Source of the DNA: Belliella baltica DSM 15883 | GTDB taxonomy: Bacteria > Bacteroidota > Bacteroidia > Cytophagales > Cyclobacteriaceae | Direction: 5' to 3' | Assembly: GCF_000265405.1 (NCBI RefSeq) | Contig: NC_018010.1 | Span: 3,245,501 to 3,309,500, forward strand | Length of the DNA stretch: 64,000 bases | Shown: piece after piece, positions 54,638 to 63,277 of the stretch | How the letters are laid out: each line of letters starts with the position of its first letter | Numbering within the stretch: position 1 is the stretch's first letter | The notes under the pieces: model-generated | Seen by the model: only the letters and a program-made list of their open reading frames with translations | Told to the model about the DNA's origin: nothing | The model's database searches: none | Program-made: the position numbers and the translations under genes

Positions 54638-55817
54638 TTATCCTAAAATCATATTAGCTAAAAATAAAGAAATTTCCATTCTCAGAAAACATCATTGGAT
54701 CTTTTCAGGCGCCATCGCTACAAGAGATACTGACTTGAAAAATGGCCAATTGGTACAAATTTTCAGTGCCAAAGACATCTTTTTAGGAATAGGTCATTTT
54801 CAAAATGGCTCCATTATGGTGCGTACAATTTCTTTTGAAGAACAACCGATTGATGGTGTTTTTTGGAAAAAGAAAATCCAATCTGCTTTTGATGTCAGAC
54901 AAAGCATTGGGCTTACTGACAGCGAAGAAACAAATGTATATAGATTGATCCATGGTGAAGGTGACGGACTGCCAGGATTGATCATTGATTTCTACAATGG
55001 CACCGCTGTTATTCAGGCGCATTCCATTGGCATGCATCAACATATTGAAGATATTTCTAGAGCGCTGCAGGCTGTTTATGGAAAGAAACTTACTGCTGTG
55101 TATGACAAATCCGCTGAGACCTTGCCAAAAGATATTTCTGGAATTGAAAATAAATTGATCTTTGGAACACCTCAGACCAATTTGGTAAAAGAATATGGCT
55201 GCATCTATGAAATCGACTGGGAGAAAGGTCAGAAAACAGGCTTCTTTGTAGATCAGAGAGAAAACAGACATTTATTCGGAAAATACAGTGCAGGGAAGAA
55301 AGTCTTGAACACCTTCTGTTACAGCGGTGGCTTCTCTGTTTCTGCTTTGAGAGCTGGCGCAAAAGAAGTGCATTCAATAGATATTTCAGCAAAAGCAATT
55401 GAGTTGACCGATAAAAATGTAGCGCTCAATGCTGCTGAATTTAAAGGAAAACATCAGTCTATTGTCGCAGATGTGGTGAAATATATTAAAGAAATAGAGC
55501 AGGATTATGATGTGATCGTCTTGGACCCACCAGCATTTGCCAAAAACATAAAATCGAGGCACAATGCAGTGCAGGGCTACAAGAGATTGAATGCAGAAGC
55601 ATTTAAACATATCAAAAGTGGTGGAATTTTGTTTACATTTTCTTGTTCGCAGGTAGTTGATAAACAACTTTTTGCAAACACAATCACCGCTGCCGCCCTA
55701 GAAAGTGGTAGAAATATCAGAATCCTTCACTATCTTTCCCAACCATCCGACCACCCGATCAATATCTTCCATCAAGAAACGGAGTACTTGAAGGGATTGG
55801 TGGTGTACGTTGAATGA
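54630..55817 (+). CDS. Class I SAM-dependent rRNA methyltransferase, RlmI-like
   Basis: A 395-residue methyltransferase. N-terminal PUA-like domain (HHWIFSGAIATRDTDL), then the SAM-binding fold: VLNTFCYSGGFSVSALRAGA (motif I), HSIDISAKAIELTDKNVALN (motif II) and DVIVLDPPAFAKNI (motif IV, DPPAFAK). Such enzymes (RlmI/RlmK) make m5C on 23S rRNA; it has 395 residues, the RlmI size. Translationally coupled to the symporter by overlap. Confidence 0.88.
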   Translation: MLDYPKIILAKNKEISILRKHHWIFSGAIATRDTDLKNGQLVQIFSAKDIFLGIGHFQNGSIMVRTISFEEQPIDGVFWKKKIQSAFDVRQSIGLTDSEETNVYRLIHGEGDGLPGLIIDFYNGTAVIQAHSIGMHQHIEDISRALQAVYGKKLTAVYDKSAETLPKDISGIENKLIFGTPQTNLVKEYGCIYEIDWEKGQKTGFFVDQRENRHLFGKYSAGKKVLNTFCYSGGFSVSALRAGAKEVHSIDISAKAIELTDKNVALNAAEFKGKHQSIVADVVKYIKEIEQDYDVIVLDPPAFAKNIKSRHNAVQGYKRLNAEAFKHIKSGGILFTFSCSQVVDKQLFANTITAAALESGRNIRILHYLSQPSDHPINIFHQETEYLKGLVVYVE

Positions 55818-56032
55818 GATATGAGACATAAGACGTGAGATATGAGACTAACATTCGGAGTTTTGAAAACCCAAAGGTTTAAAATCGAATTAATCCGATA
55901 TCATGCGTTAGCCAACTTTAAAACTTTCTAACATTACAACTTTACAACAATTTACCAATATTGTAATCTTCCAATCCGCCACGGCGGACAAGTTGATAAT
56001 CTAAAATCTAAAATCATAAATCTAAAATTATA
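55818..56032. repeat. Degenerate repetitive spacer with a GC-rich palindrome
   Basis: Starts with GATATGAGACATAAGACGTG and ends with ATAATCTAAAATCTAAAATC. In between, TCCGCC-AC-GGCGGA forms a perfect palindrome at 55975-55988, GC-rich in an AT-rich setting. No gene. Confidence 0.5.
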
Positions 56033-56467
56033 ATGTACACAGGACTACAACACGCGCATTCGGGACTTGCTTACTTGGTATTGGCAGCTTTGGCTATTAT
56101 CATGATCATTGCTCTTATTGGAGCATTGAGTGGAAAAGTATTCACAGAAAAACACAGAAAAATTGCTTTGATTGGTTTTATCCTTTCACACGTTCAACTT
56201 TTGGTGGGCTTGATTCTTTATTTCGTCAGTCCAATTGGTTTCTCCTTATTGACAGGTGGTGGAGCAATGGGAGATAGAGTTGCAAGGTTGACGGCATTGG
56301 AACACCCAGTGATCAACATCATAGCTATTGTAGTCATCACAATAGGTTATTCGAAAGCGAAGAAAATGACAGACAGCAAGGCTAGATTCAGGGCTATCTA
56401 TATGGCTTATGGTATTGGTTTGGTATTGATCCTAAGCAGAATCCCTTGGTCAAGTTGGTTAGGTTAA
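56033..56467 (+). CDS. Small membrane protein of the 'cytochrome B' type annotated in Bacteroidota
   Basis: A 144-residue protein with four membrane segments: YLVLAALAIIMIIALIGALS, IALIGFILSHVQLLVGLILY, VINIIAIVVITIGY and YGIGLVLILSRIPW. Histidines near the membrane (GLQHAHSG, ILSHVQL, ALEHPVIN) resemble heme ligands, which is why relatives are often called cytochrome B; heme binding is unproven. Single-gene unit with terminator. Confidence 0.7.
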   Translation: MYTGLQHAHSGLAYLVLAALAIIMIIALIGALSGKVFTEKHRKIALIGFILSHVQLLVGLILYFVSPIGFSLLTGGGAMGDRVARLTALEHPVINIIAIVVITIGYSKAKKMTDSKARFRAIYMAYGIGLVLILSRIPWSSWLG

Positions 56468-56491
56468 TTCTCTGAACAAAAATTAATTTAG

Positions 56492-56524
56492 AACACCCAA
56501 GCAGATATGTTTGGGTGTTTTTTT
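56492..56524 (+). terminator. Intrinsic terminator of the small membrane gene
   Basis: Arms AACACCCAA / TTGGGTGTT with 10-base loop and T run. Confidence 0.85.
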
Positions 56525-56591
56525 ATTTCTGTCATTTTCAAAACATTATCCGAAAAAATCGTTAATTTGACTAGAATAAATTAAAACTATA

Positions 56592-56816
56592 ATGAAAGCT
56601 ATAGAAATAAAGTCAAAAACAAATAAGAAAGGTCACCTCAAATTAGATTTGGGTTTGAAAGAGGCTGATAAAAATGTGAAAGTTTTGATTCTAATGGAAG
56701 AAGAGTTGAATGATGAAAATGATTGGTTAAAAGTTGTCTCTAATAATCCTGCATTTGATTTTTTAAAAGAAGAAGAGGAAGATATTTATTCAATAGAAGA
56801 TGGAAATGAGTTATGA
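56592..56816 (+). CDS. Small acidic protein, antitoxin-like
   Basis: 74 residues: KAIEIKSKTNKKGHLKLDLG, then VKVLILMEEELND, then a tail with NNPAFDFLKEEEEDIYS. The shape (beta-rich N-terminus resembling antitoxin N-domains, acidic C-terminus) recalls antitoxins that sit in front of PemK/MazF-like or PIN toxins in Bacteroidota and cyanobacteria. The usual toxin gene is missing; only a 32-codon frame (56806-56904) overlaps its end. Family assignment tentative. Confidence 0.5.
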   Translation: MKAIEIKSKTNKKGHLKLDLGLKEADKNVKVLILMEEELNDENDWLKVVSNNPAFDFLKEEEEDIYSIEDGNEL

Positions 56817-56904
56817 ATTTAAATTCAAAATAGATTATTTCATTAATAATTCTTCAATTGTTTCAAAACTTAAAATTGAGTCAAAAAAATTGTCCCTTAA
56901 ATAA
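56806..56904 (+). other. Short overlapping frame after the antitoxin-like gene
   Basis: ATG overlaps the antitoxin-like stop by 11 bases; 32 codons (MSYEFKFKIDYFINNSSIVS...). It might be the start of a degraded toxin, or chance. Confidence 0.2.
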
Positions 56905-56906
56905 AT

Positions 56907-57602
56907 CTATTTTTCTTTAAATGGTCCGAAATTCAACTTATTAAGTTGAACATTAATTGTTTGACTATTCCAATTTTCTTGAAACTCTTTGAAGTTCTCT
57001 TTTTGAATAGTTTCTTCAAATATGCCATTATTCAAATAATGAATTTCCTGACAAACTTCTGATAAATAGGTCACAATATGGGAGGAAATAAAAACTGTTT
57101 TACCTAATTCATTAAGTTTTTTCAAAATTTCTTGAATTAATAATCTTCCTTCCATATCTACTCCATTGAATGGCTCATCTAAAACATAAATTTGAAATTC
57201 ATCCATTAATAAAGAAGTGAATGCTAGTTTTTTCTTCATTCCTGTTGAAAAGCTATCTATGTAGACATCTAGTGGTAATTCAAAAAGGTTTACTTCATCA
57301 AAATTTTGTCTTATTGATTTTCTTGAATTCGAAATAAATTTCAAGTATTCACGACCAGTGATTCTTTTAAAGAAAAATGGCTCAGTAGGCAAATAAGCTA
57401 TTCTTCTCTTATCAAAATTTTCAGGAATTGAGATTAGCCCTTCATATTTCTCTATACCAACCAAACATTTGATAAATGTTGACTTCCCAGCACCATTTCT
57501 ACCAATGATTCCGTGGATCATTCTTTCTTTGAAAGACCAAGAAATATTATTGAGAACATCTTTCTCTCCAAATTTTTTACACACATTTTTAAGAATGATC
57601 AT
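56907..57602 (-). CDS. ABC transporter ATP-binding protein
   Basis: A 231-residue ATPase. Walker [11 protein letters not shown] near residue 36, signature DSFSTGMKKKLAFTSLLMDE near 115, Walker B YVLDEPFNGVD near 140 and the H-loop SSHIVTYLSEV. ABC-2 exporter type (BcrA/YxlF-like). Its start overlaps the permease end by 14 bases. Distinctly AT-rich, as is the permease. Substrate unknown. Confidence 0.9.
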   Translation of the reverse strand: MIILKNVCKKFGEKDVLNNISWSFKERMIHGIIGRNGAGKSTFIKCLVGIEKYEGLISIPENFDKRRIAYLPTEPFFFKRITGREYLKFISNSRKSIRQNFDEVNLFELPLDVYIDSFSTGMKKKLAFTSLLMDEFQIYVLDEPFNGVDMEGRLLIQEILKKLNELGKTVFISSHIVTYLSEVCQEIHYLNNGIFEETIQKENFKEFQENWNSQTINVQLNKLNFGPFKEK

Positions 57603-58518
57603 AATGAAAAAGGTGCTTAATATTTGAAATAGCCTTATAATAAAAGATTGGAAATGTAATTAATGAAATTGGGAAGAATATAACAGAAATTGCCACTATG
57701 GTACCTTGCACGATACTAATCTCTTGAGGATAAGAAGCATATTTTGCCAAGACAACCAAACCTATGAATAGCATCCCCAATATCAAAAAAACTATAAATT
57801 CAATGTTCAATCCAAGTTTCAAAGTAATAATCAAAAACATTGGAAGCACCAATGACAATGTCAAAAATAAAGATTCCAAAACTTTCTTAAATAGAAAATC
57901 CTGAACTGATCTAACTTCAATTCTCAAATAACTTGAATCCTCTATATTTGATGAATAGAATGTCGATATCAAAGCAAACATTCCCAAAAAAGAAATAATG
58001 CTAAACTCATATAGCCAAGAATAATCAATAACTAAAACAGATAAATAAAGAGAAATCAATACCAGAATATTTTTTCTAAATCCTATCTGAAACTCAAAAG
58101 GATATTTAAAATAAGGTGTTGAGCTTTTTTTTATACTAAAAAGTTCAAATCTAAAAAATGCATATATAAATGGAATAATTAAAACAAAAAATGACTCAAG
58201 ATAATATCCATGGTAAACTACCCCAATAAAAAATGGTAAACATATCAAGCCATTTTCTACCAATCTAATCTTAATATTTTTACTTGTACCATAAATCATC
58301 TCAAGAAAAGATGATTTTTCAAAATTCACTCTTGATTGTAAAGTAAAAATCAGAGATGCTAAATAAATATATTGAGGAAAATAAAATTGCGTAAAATTAG
58401 AATATGATGCAAATATGAAAAATAAGGTTGAAAAGAGAAATCCAAAAATTGGGTTAATTCCCATTTCTCTAAATTTTCTAGAAATTGAAAATAATTCAAT
58501 TTTGAAATATTCAATCAT
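57589..58518 (-). CDS. ABC transporter permease
   Basis: About 309 residues from the ATG at 58518 (MIEYFKIELFSISRKF). An earlier ATG at 58563 is excluded because a TATTTTTG promoter element (58561-58568) overlaps it. Seven or eight hydrophobic segments (GFLFSTLFFIFASYSNF, IISFLGMFALISTFYSS, LTLSLVLPMFLIITLKLGLN, IVFLILGMLFIGLVVLA). No family domain named. Membrane partner of the ATPase gene; the pair could export a drug or peptide or help build the envelope. Confidence 0.75.
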   Translation of the reverse strand: MIEYFKIELFSISRKFREMGINPIFGFLFSTLFFIFASYSNFTQFYFPQYIYLASLIFTLQSRVNFEKSSFLEMIYGTSKNIKIRLVENGLICLPFFIGVVYHGYYLESFFVLIIPFIYAFFRFELFSIKKSSTPYFKYPFEFQIGFRKNILVLISLYLSVLVIDYSWLYEFSIISFLGMFALISTFYSSNIEDSSYLRIEVRSVQDFLFKKVLESLFLTLSLVLPMFLIITLKLGLNIEFIVFLILGMLFIGLVVLAKYASYPQEISIVQGTIVAISVIFFPISLITFPIFYYKAISNIKHLFHYDHS

Positions 58519-58560
58519 TGCAATAATTAATCTAACTTCAAAAAACAAAGAACTAATATA

Positions 58561-58568
58561 CAAAAATA
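58561..58568 (-). promoter_or_regulatory. -7 promoter element of the ABC exporter operon
   Basis: TATTTTTG on the minus strand, an exact TAnnTTTG match; decides the permease start. Confidence 0.55.
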
Positions 58569-58784
58569 TTTAACCTATAGCACTTACGACCTTTATGAAT
58601 TTAGTTGGATTTACTCGTTTTGCTCAAAATAAATAAAACTGATAATAAAGACTATACAAAACTAATTCATGCCTTTACACTTACTTAAATAAAGCTCTTC
58701 TTCCAACTCTAATTCCTCGTAGCTTTCTCCCGCAATTCTGCGGGACAGGTTCTGCACCTCAGCAAACCTTTGCGAGCCTACATT
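58569..58784. repeat. Intergenic region with a GC-rich palindrome
   Basis: TCCCGCA-ATTC-TGCGGGA at 58728-58745 is a perfect GC-rich palindrome, followed by GTTCTGCACCTCAGCAAACC. The DNA before it has no gene. It resembles the palindrome at 55975 in kind, and may be a dispersed repeat. Confidence 0.5.
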
Positions 58785-59690
58785 TTATTTCCCCCAATTC
58801 CTCTCCCCTGCCTCTATCGCAAGCTCCAAAATATTCTGACGCGGTGGCAATGGACAGGTAGCAAAAGGAGTGAAAACACAAGGTGGGTTATAAGCTTTAT
58901 TGAAGTCCAAAATCACAATGCCATTTTCATCGGCCTTCTGGGTATAGAGATAACGTCCTCCCCCATATGTCTCAGCACCACTTGTGCCGTCAGCAAAGAT
59001 CAAAAACAATTGATCTCCTTCTTCCAAAGCATCAATATTATATATCCTACCTTCAAACCCAAAGCTTAAATACCCTACTGATTTGGCAGCATAAGTTTGT
59101 CCCAACACATTGGAAATTGGAATCTCTTTGGCAGGTTCATAAGGGATGAATTTTGCCTCAAATCTCCATTCTTTGTCAACTGGAAATCTATCAATCCCAT
59201 GAAAATCACGAATCGTTTCTGACTCAAGGTCTCTCAACCTCAACCCGATCAAGTCCGATCTTTGCAATACATTTGCTCGAAATTGATTAAAGGAAATAGT
59301 AGGTGAGAAATTCATCTCAGGATCAAAAACAAGTATTTTTTCATTAATCAATTCTTCGCCAATCTTGATATCATCGATTTCTGGATTGAAATAAACTTGC
59401 TTTCCAACTTTTTCAAAAGTCCCAAAAAATTCAGGAAACAATTCATCTTCAACTAGCAATTCCAAACCCTCTTTTGTCCCCAATCTATTGCTATCCTGCT
59501 CAAACCAATACAAGCCTATCAAGTTCAACCAGCCATTTTCTGATTTCAGTGATTCTATCCGATTATTATACCAGTTTTCAATTTCTTCTGTATGTGCCTC
59601 TTTTGAAATAGTGTAAGTCTCTTCCTTTTCTAACTGACAAGAAGAAAAAAGTAACAACAGAATCAACATGCTGAATAATAAATGCTTCAT
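58785..59690 (-). CDS. DUF1684 domain lipoprotein
   Basis: About 301 residues from the ATG at 59690, giving a lipoprotein signal MKHLLFSMLILLLLFSSC. The rest matches DUF1684: NGWLNLIGLYWFEQDSNRLG, RGKELIN-like segments, and KAYNPPCVFTPFATCPLPPR near the C-terminus. An earlier ATG at 59735 would place 15 residues before the signal, so rejected. Outer-membrane or periplasmic lipoprotein of unknown function. Confidence 0.85.
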   Translation of the reverse strand: MKHLLFSMLILLLLFSSCQLEKEETYTISKEAHTEEIENWYNNRIESLKSENGWLNLIGLYWFEQDSNRLGTKEGLELLVEDELFPEFFGTFEKVGKQVYFNPEIDDIKIGEELINEKILVFDPEMNFSPTISFNQFRANVLQRSDLIGLRLRDLESETIRDFHGIDRFPVDKEWRFEAKFIPYEPAKEIPISNVLGQTYAAKSVGYLSFGFEGRIYNIDALEEGDQLFLIFADGTSGAETYGGGRYLYTQKADENGIVILDFNKAYNPPCVFTPFATCPLPPRQNILELAIEAGERNWGK

Positions 59691-59835
59691 AGGGAATAGA
59701 GCGTTTGTAAAGAGTGAAGATACTATTTTGAACACAGCATTTTACCACAAGGAACACTAAGTTTTCTCAAAAAACACAAAAAAACAGATTAGAACGCTTT
59801 AATCACGCATAATAAAAAAACAATGCTTTTTTCGA

Positions 59836-60219
59836 TTATCCTTGGTTCATTTCACTTCTGATATATTCCTCAAAATTCCGAATTTTCGTATCATCAAGCA
59901 TCCCTTTAGAAATCTTAAATTGATCATTTTCTGATTTGATAATCAAAGTGTTTTCTACTTTTTCCAATGACTTGATATCAGCTATTTTTATTTGCTTTTT
60001 TTTAATAATACCTGCTTTAAAGATTATACCGTTTTTAACTTCTATATATGGATTATTGTAAGTGTACATTAAATACATACAACAGAAAAAACCTAAAGAG
60101 AAATATGCAATTGCAAACCCATCAATGGTGCTATAATATCCTTTTAAAACACCTAATAACATATATATCCCTGTTAAAATAAACATAAGGGTATGTGAAT
60201 GCTTGTCATAAATTTTCAT
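59836..60219 (-). CDS. Membrane protein with PH-like C-terminal domain
   Basis: A 127-residue protein with two membrane segments (LMFILTGIYMLLGVLKGYY, FAIAYFSLGFFCCMYLMYTY) and a soluble tail (YIEVKNGIIFKAGIIKKKQI, NTLIIKSENDQFKISKGML) resembling bacterial PH-like domains. Role unknown. A -7-like TACTTTTC is at 60240-60247. Confidence 0.6.
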   Translation of the reverse strand: MKIYDKHSHTLMFILTGIYMLLGVLKGYYSTIDGFAIAYFSLGFFCCMYLMYTYNNPYIEVKNGIIFKAGIIKKKQIKIADIKSLEKVENTLIIKSENDQFKISKGMLDDTKIRNFEEYIRSEMNQG

Positions 60220-60386
60220 AGGTCATATTTATTTGGACTGAAAAGTATCATAAACTAATCCTCTAATATATAGGAAATCTTTTATTAATAAAGATTTAAA
60301 AACAGAATGCTAAAAATACTGATTGAACTGATGATGGGAGATATTTTTGTGTCCTCTGTGTTCATCCGTGTTCATCCATGGTAAAC
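60220..60386. repeat. Intergenic stretch with a repetitive 'TGTGTTCATCCGTG' type sequence
   Basis: GTGTCCTCTGTGTTCATCCG and TGTTCATCCATGGTAAAC at 60347-60386 are reiterated words. ACCACAAGGAACACTAAG near 59743 on the other side of the PH-like gene is related in style. No gene fits. Confidence 0.4.
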
Positions 60387-60414
60387 TAAAAAAAAGGCTG
60401 ACCACCGGCCAGCC
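60387..60414 (-). terminator. Terminator of the TRAP/eda operon
   Basis: Arms GGCTGACC / GGCCAGCC (one mismatch), then a run of eight T on the minus strand. Confidence 0.85.
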
Positions 60415-60451
60415 TCTTTAATCCTTTTATTAACCATTAATTCAATATTTA

Positions 60452-61747
60452 TTACAAGCCAAAAAGCCTTGGCAACCAAAGTGTCAAGCCTGGCCATAGC
60501 GTAATGACAATCAAACCAAATATCATCGCAACAAAGAATGGAATCAGAGGTTTGACGACTTTCTCTATACTCGTCTGCGCCACTCCAACTCCAATAAACA
60601 GAACCGAACCAACTGGTGGTGTACAAAGTCCAATACAAAGATTCAAGATCATGATAATTCCAAAATGAACAGGGTCAATACCCAATGCGGTTACAATCGG
60701 TAGGAATATCGGCGTGAAAATCAAAACCGCAGGCGTCATATCCATGAAAATCCCGACAAACAACAGGAGAATATTGATCAGCAATAAAATAACAAAAATG
60801 TTGTCACTGATAGACAACAGGGACTCTGAAATAGATTGTGGAATATCCTCACTTGACATCACCCATGACATACTCATGGAAGTAGCGATCAAAAGCATAA
60901 CCACAGCTGTGGTTTCTGACGATTTAAGCAAAATGGAAGGAAGCTCTTTCCACTTTAACTCTCTATAGAAAAACGATAAAGCAAGCGTATAAATTACAGC
61001 TATCGCAGAAGCTTCTGTTGCAGTGAAAATCCCGCCAACAATACCACCCATCACTACTACGAGCAACATTAAGCTTGGAAATGCTCTAAAAAACTTGCTT
61101 GTCAATTCCTTCATGCTTGTTGCAGTACCACCTGGAAGGTTTTTCCTTTTCACAAAAATTGCTGCAGTTAACATCAACAGCAATCCAATAAATATCCCTG
61201 GCACGTACCCTGCCACAAATAAGGCAGCTATAGAAACTCCACCTGAAGCCAAGGAATAGACGATCAAAATATTGGATGGAGGAATAATTAATCCGGTCGT
61301 TGAAGAAGTGATGTTTACAGCAGCTCCAAGTTCTTTTGGATAGCCTTCATTCTCCATTCTTTTTCCCAAAATCCCACCTATAGCTGAAGCAGCAGCAGCG
61401 GCAGAACCAGCTATAGCTCCAAAAAGCATGGCGGCAATTACGTTGACATATAATAATCCACCTGGTAATCTCCCTGTGATGGCTTTTGCCAATTCTATCA
61501 AGCGATTGGCAATCCCTCCTCGATTCATGATTTCTCCTGCTAAGACAAAAAAGGGTATCGCCAATAGCGAAAAACTATCCAAGCCTGTTCCCATTCGCTG
61601 TGCAATCGTCGTGGCAGATGGGCCAGCGGCAACAGAAACCATCAAGGTAATCAAACTTGATAAACCTAAACTCCAAGCGACGGGCATTCCAATCGCCATC
61701 AATGTCACAAAAGTCAATACGAGTATGATAATGCTGATATACTCCAT
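60452..61747 (-). CDS. dctM: TRAP transporter large permease
   Basis: A 431-residue DctM subunit with about 12 membrane segments; conserved stretches are GMPVAWSLGLSSLITLMVSV, PFFVLAGEIMNRGGIANRLI, GGILGKRMENEGYPKELGAA, PPSNILIVYSLASGGVSIAA and GIDPVHFGIIMILNLCIGLC. It carries the sodium-driven solute flux. Starts one base after the DctQ stop. Last gene of the operon. Confidence 0.93.
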   Translation of the reverse strand: MEYISIIILVLTFVTLMAIGMPVAWSLGLSSLITLMVSVAAGPSATTIAQRMGTGLDSFSLLAIPFFVLAGEIMNRGGIANRLIELAKAITGRLPGGLLYVNVIAAMLFGAIAGSAAAAASAIGGILGKRMENEGYPKELGAAVNITSSTTGLIIPPSNILIVYSLASGGVSIAALFVAGYVPGIFIGLLLMLTAAIFVKRKNLPGGTATSMKELTSKFFRAFPSLMLLVVVMGGIVGGIFTATEASAIAVIYTLALSFFYRELKWKELPSILLKSSETTAVVMLLIATSMSMSWVMSSEDIPQSISESLLSISDNIFVILLLINILLLFVGIFMDMTPAVLIFTPIFLPIVTALGIDPVHFGIIMILNLCIGLCTPPVGSVLFIGVGVAQTSIEKVVKPLIPFFVAMIFGLIVITLWPGLTLWLPRLFGL

Positions 61748-61748
61748 T

Positions 61749-62243
61749 TTAGTCGTGGTTTTGGGTTTTGATCAAATGAAAAATTCCTGCTATTTGGTAA
61801 TACAAAACCAATAATCCGCTTGCTGGAATAATGCTGTAGATGTAAGCTAGAGGGATTTGTAAAGTGGCTGATTTCTGGCCAAGCAAATAAGTAATATAAA
61901 CCAGATTACTCCCTCCCAAGATCATCGCCGCAATTGCAAAAACCATAATCAATACATTGATCAGGATTTGGAGCTTCATTTTGGCTTTACCTTCCAATTT
62001 TCTCAAAACAATATCAATGGCTAAATGCTGATTTTTTCCCGCTACATAAGCCGCTCCCAACATTCCCAACCAAATCAACATATATCGAGATAACTCATCT
62101 GTAAAGGAAGATGGATTTTGAAAAATATACCTAGACAGCACCTGCCAAGTCACATTCAAAACCATAGAGCCCATCAAAAAGATCAAGAGCCAGCCTATAA
62201 TTTTATCTAAATTTTCTTTGAATTCTATACTGAACATTTTCAA
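61749..62243 (-). CDS. dctQ: TRAP transporter small permease
   Basis: A 164-residue DctQ subunit with four membrane segments: IGWLLIFLMGSMVLNVTWQV, DELSRYMLIWLGMLGAAYVA (family pattern with the E-L-S-R-Y core), LQILINVLIMVFAIAAMILG and AYIYSIIPASGLLVLYYQIA. Small membrane partner of DctM. Twenty-six bases after dctP. Confidence 0.92.
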   Translation of the reverse strand: MKMFSIEFKENLDKIIGWLLIFLMGSMVLNVTWQVLSRYIFQNPSSFTDELSRYMLIWLGMLGAAYVAGKNQHLAIDIVLRKLEGKAKMKLQILINVLIMVFAIAAMILGGSNLVYITYLLGQKSATLQIPLAYIYSIIPASGLLVLYYQIAGIFHLIKTQNHD

Positions 62244-62269
62244 ATAGGTCTGTGGGTTTAAAAGATTAA

Positions 62270-63250
62270 TTAAGGTTGCTTTCTGATTTGATCGATTACC
62301 GCATACAATTCAGGTTGAGCGACTTTCAATTCTTCGTACATACTTTCTACAGATGCTCTGAAGCCATCTTGTTCTGGATAGACTATCGTAACCCCTGCTT
62401 TTTCCATTTCCATTAAGGATTCTTCCACTGCTTCTGCCCAAATTTTATATTGATATACTGCAGACTCATCTGAAGCCTCTTGGAGCCATTGTTTTTCTTG
62501 ATCTGAAAGTAATTTCCAAACCTTCGTACTGATGATCATGATATCTGGAACGGCTGTATGCTCGTTGATAGAATAAAATTTACAGACTTCATAATGTCTA
62601 GAAGTGTATAAACTTGGAGGATTATTCTCTGCACCATCCACAATTCCTTGTTGAAGTGCTGTATAAAGTTCACCGTAAGAAACGGGGGTAGGAGAACCAC
62701 CAAAACTTTTCACCATATTGATGGCCGTATTGCTTTCCATTACTCTGATCTTGAGGCTTTGCAGATCTGCTGGGGATTCTACAGGTTTAGTTTTGGTATA
62801 AAAACTCCTTTTTCCAGCATCATAATAGCATAATCCTCTCAACCAAAACTCTTCCCCATCCAATAAAAGTTGTTTTCCAATCGGACCTTTGAGAACATTA
62901 TCACGGTGTTCATCATCTCTAAAAAGGTAAGGCATACTAAATACTTGAAGTTTGGGAGCAAAACTTTCCATAACTGCAGATGACACTTTGGTCATACCTA
63001 GGCTCCCGATTTGTAGCAGTTCGACTAATTCTCTTTCAGAACCCAATTGCTGATTGGGATAAATTTTGATGATCATCTCACCGCCTGATTTCTCCTTTAC
63101 CCGCTCCGCTAAAAAAACCATGGCTTCATGAACGGGATGTGTCACACCGAGCCCATGACCCAATTTGATCACGCGAACCCCTCCAGGACCTTTGCAAGCT
63201 GTAAGGAAAATCAATGAAATAGCAATGATATAGCAAATTCTCAATTTCAT
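62270..63250 (-). CDS. dctP: TRAP transporter substrate-binding lipoprotein
   Basis: A 326-residue periplasmic binding protein with a lipoprotein signal (ISLIFLTACKG). DctP features: ERVKEKSGGEMIIKIYPNQQ, LGSERELVELLQIGSLGM, SLKIRVMESNTAINMVKSFG, and the Arg of KIRVMES that contacts the substrate carboxylate. A lipid anchor is unusual but seen in Bacteroidota. Together with eda upstream the substrate is probably a sugar acid. Confidence 0.92.
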   Translation of the reverse strand: MKLRICYIIAISLIFLTACKGPGGVRVIKLGHGLGVTHPVHEAMVFLAERVKEKSGGEMIIKIYPNQQLGSERELVELLQIGSLGMTKVSSAVMESFAPKLQVFSMPYLFRDDEHRDNVLKGPIGKQLLLDGEEFWLRGLCYYDAGKRSFYTKTKPVESPADLQSLKIRVMESNTAINMVKSFGGSPTPVSYGELYTALQQGIVDGAENNPPSLYTSRHYEVCKFYSINEHTAVPDIMIISTKVWKLLSDQEKQWLQEASDESAVYQYKIWAEAVEESLMEMEKAGVTIVYPEQDGFRASVESMYEELKVAQPELYAVIDQIRKQP

Positions 63251-63277
63251 TTGAATGTTATTTTTGGGTTGACGGCC

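Noticed and set aside
54783..55271. Antisense frame of 162 codons in the RlmI-like gene
   Set aside because: Shadow; no family features.
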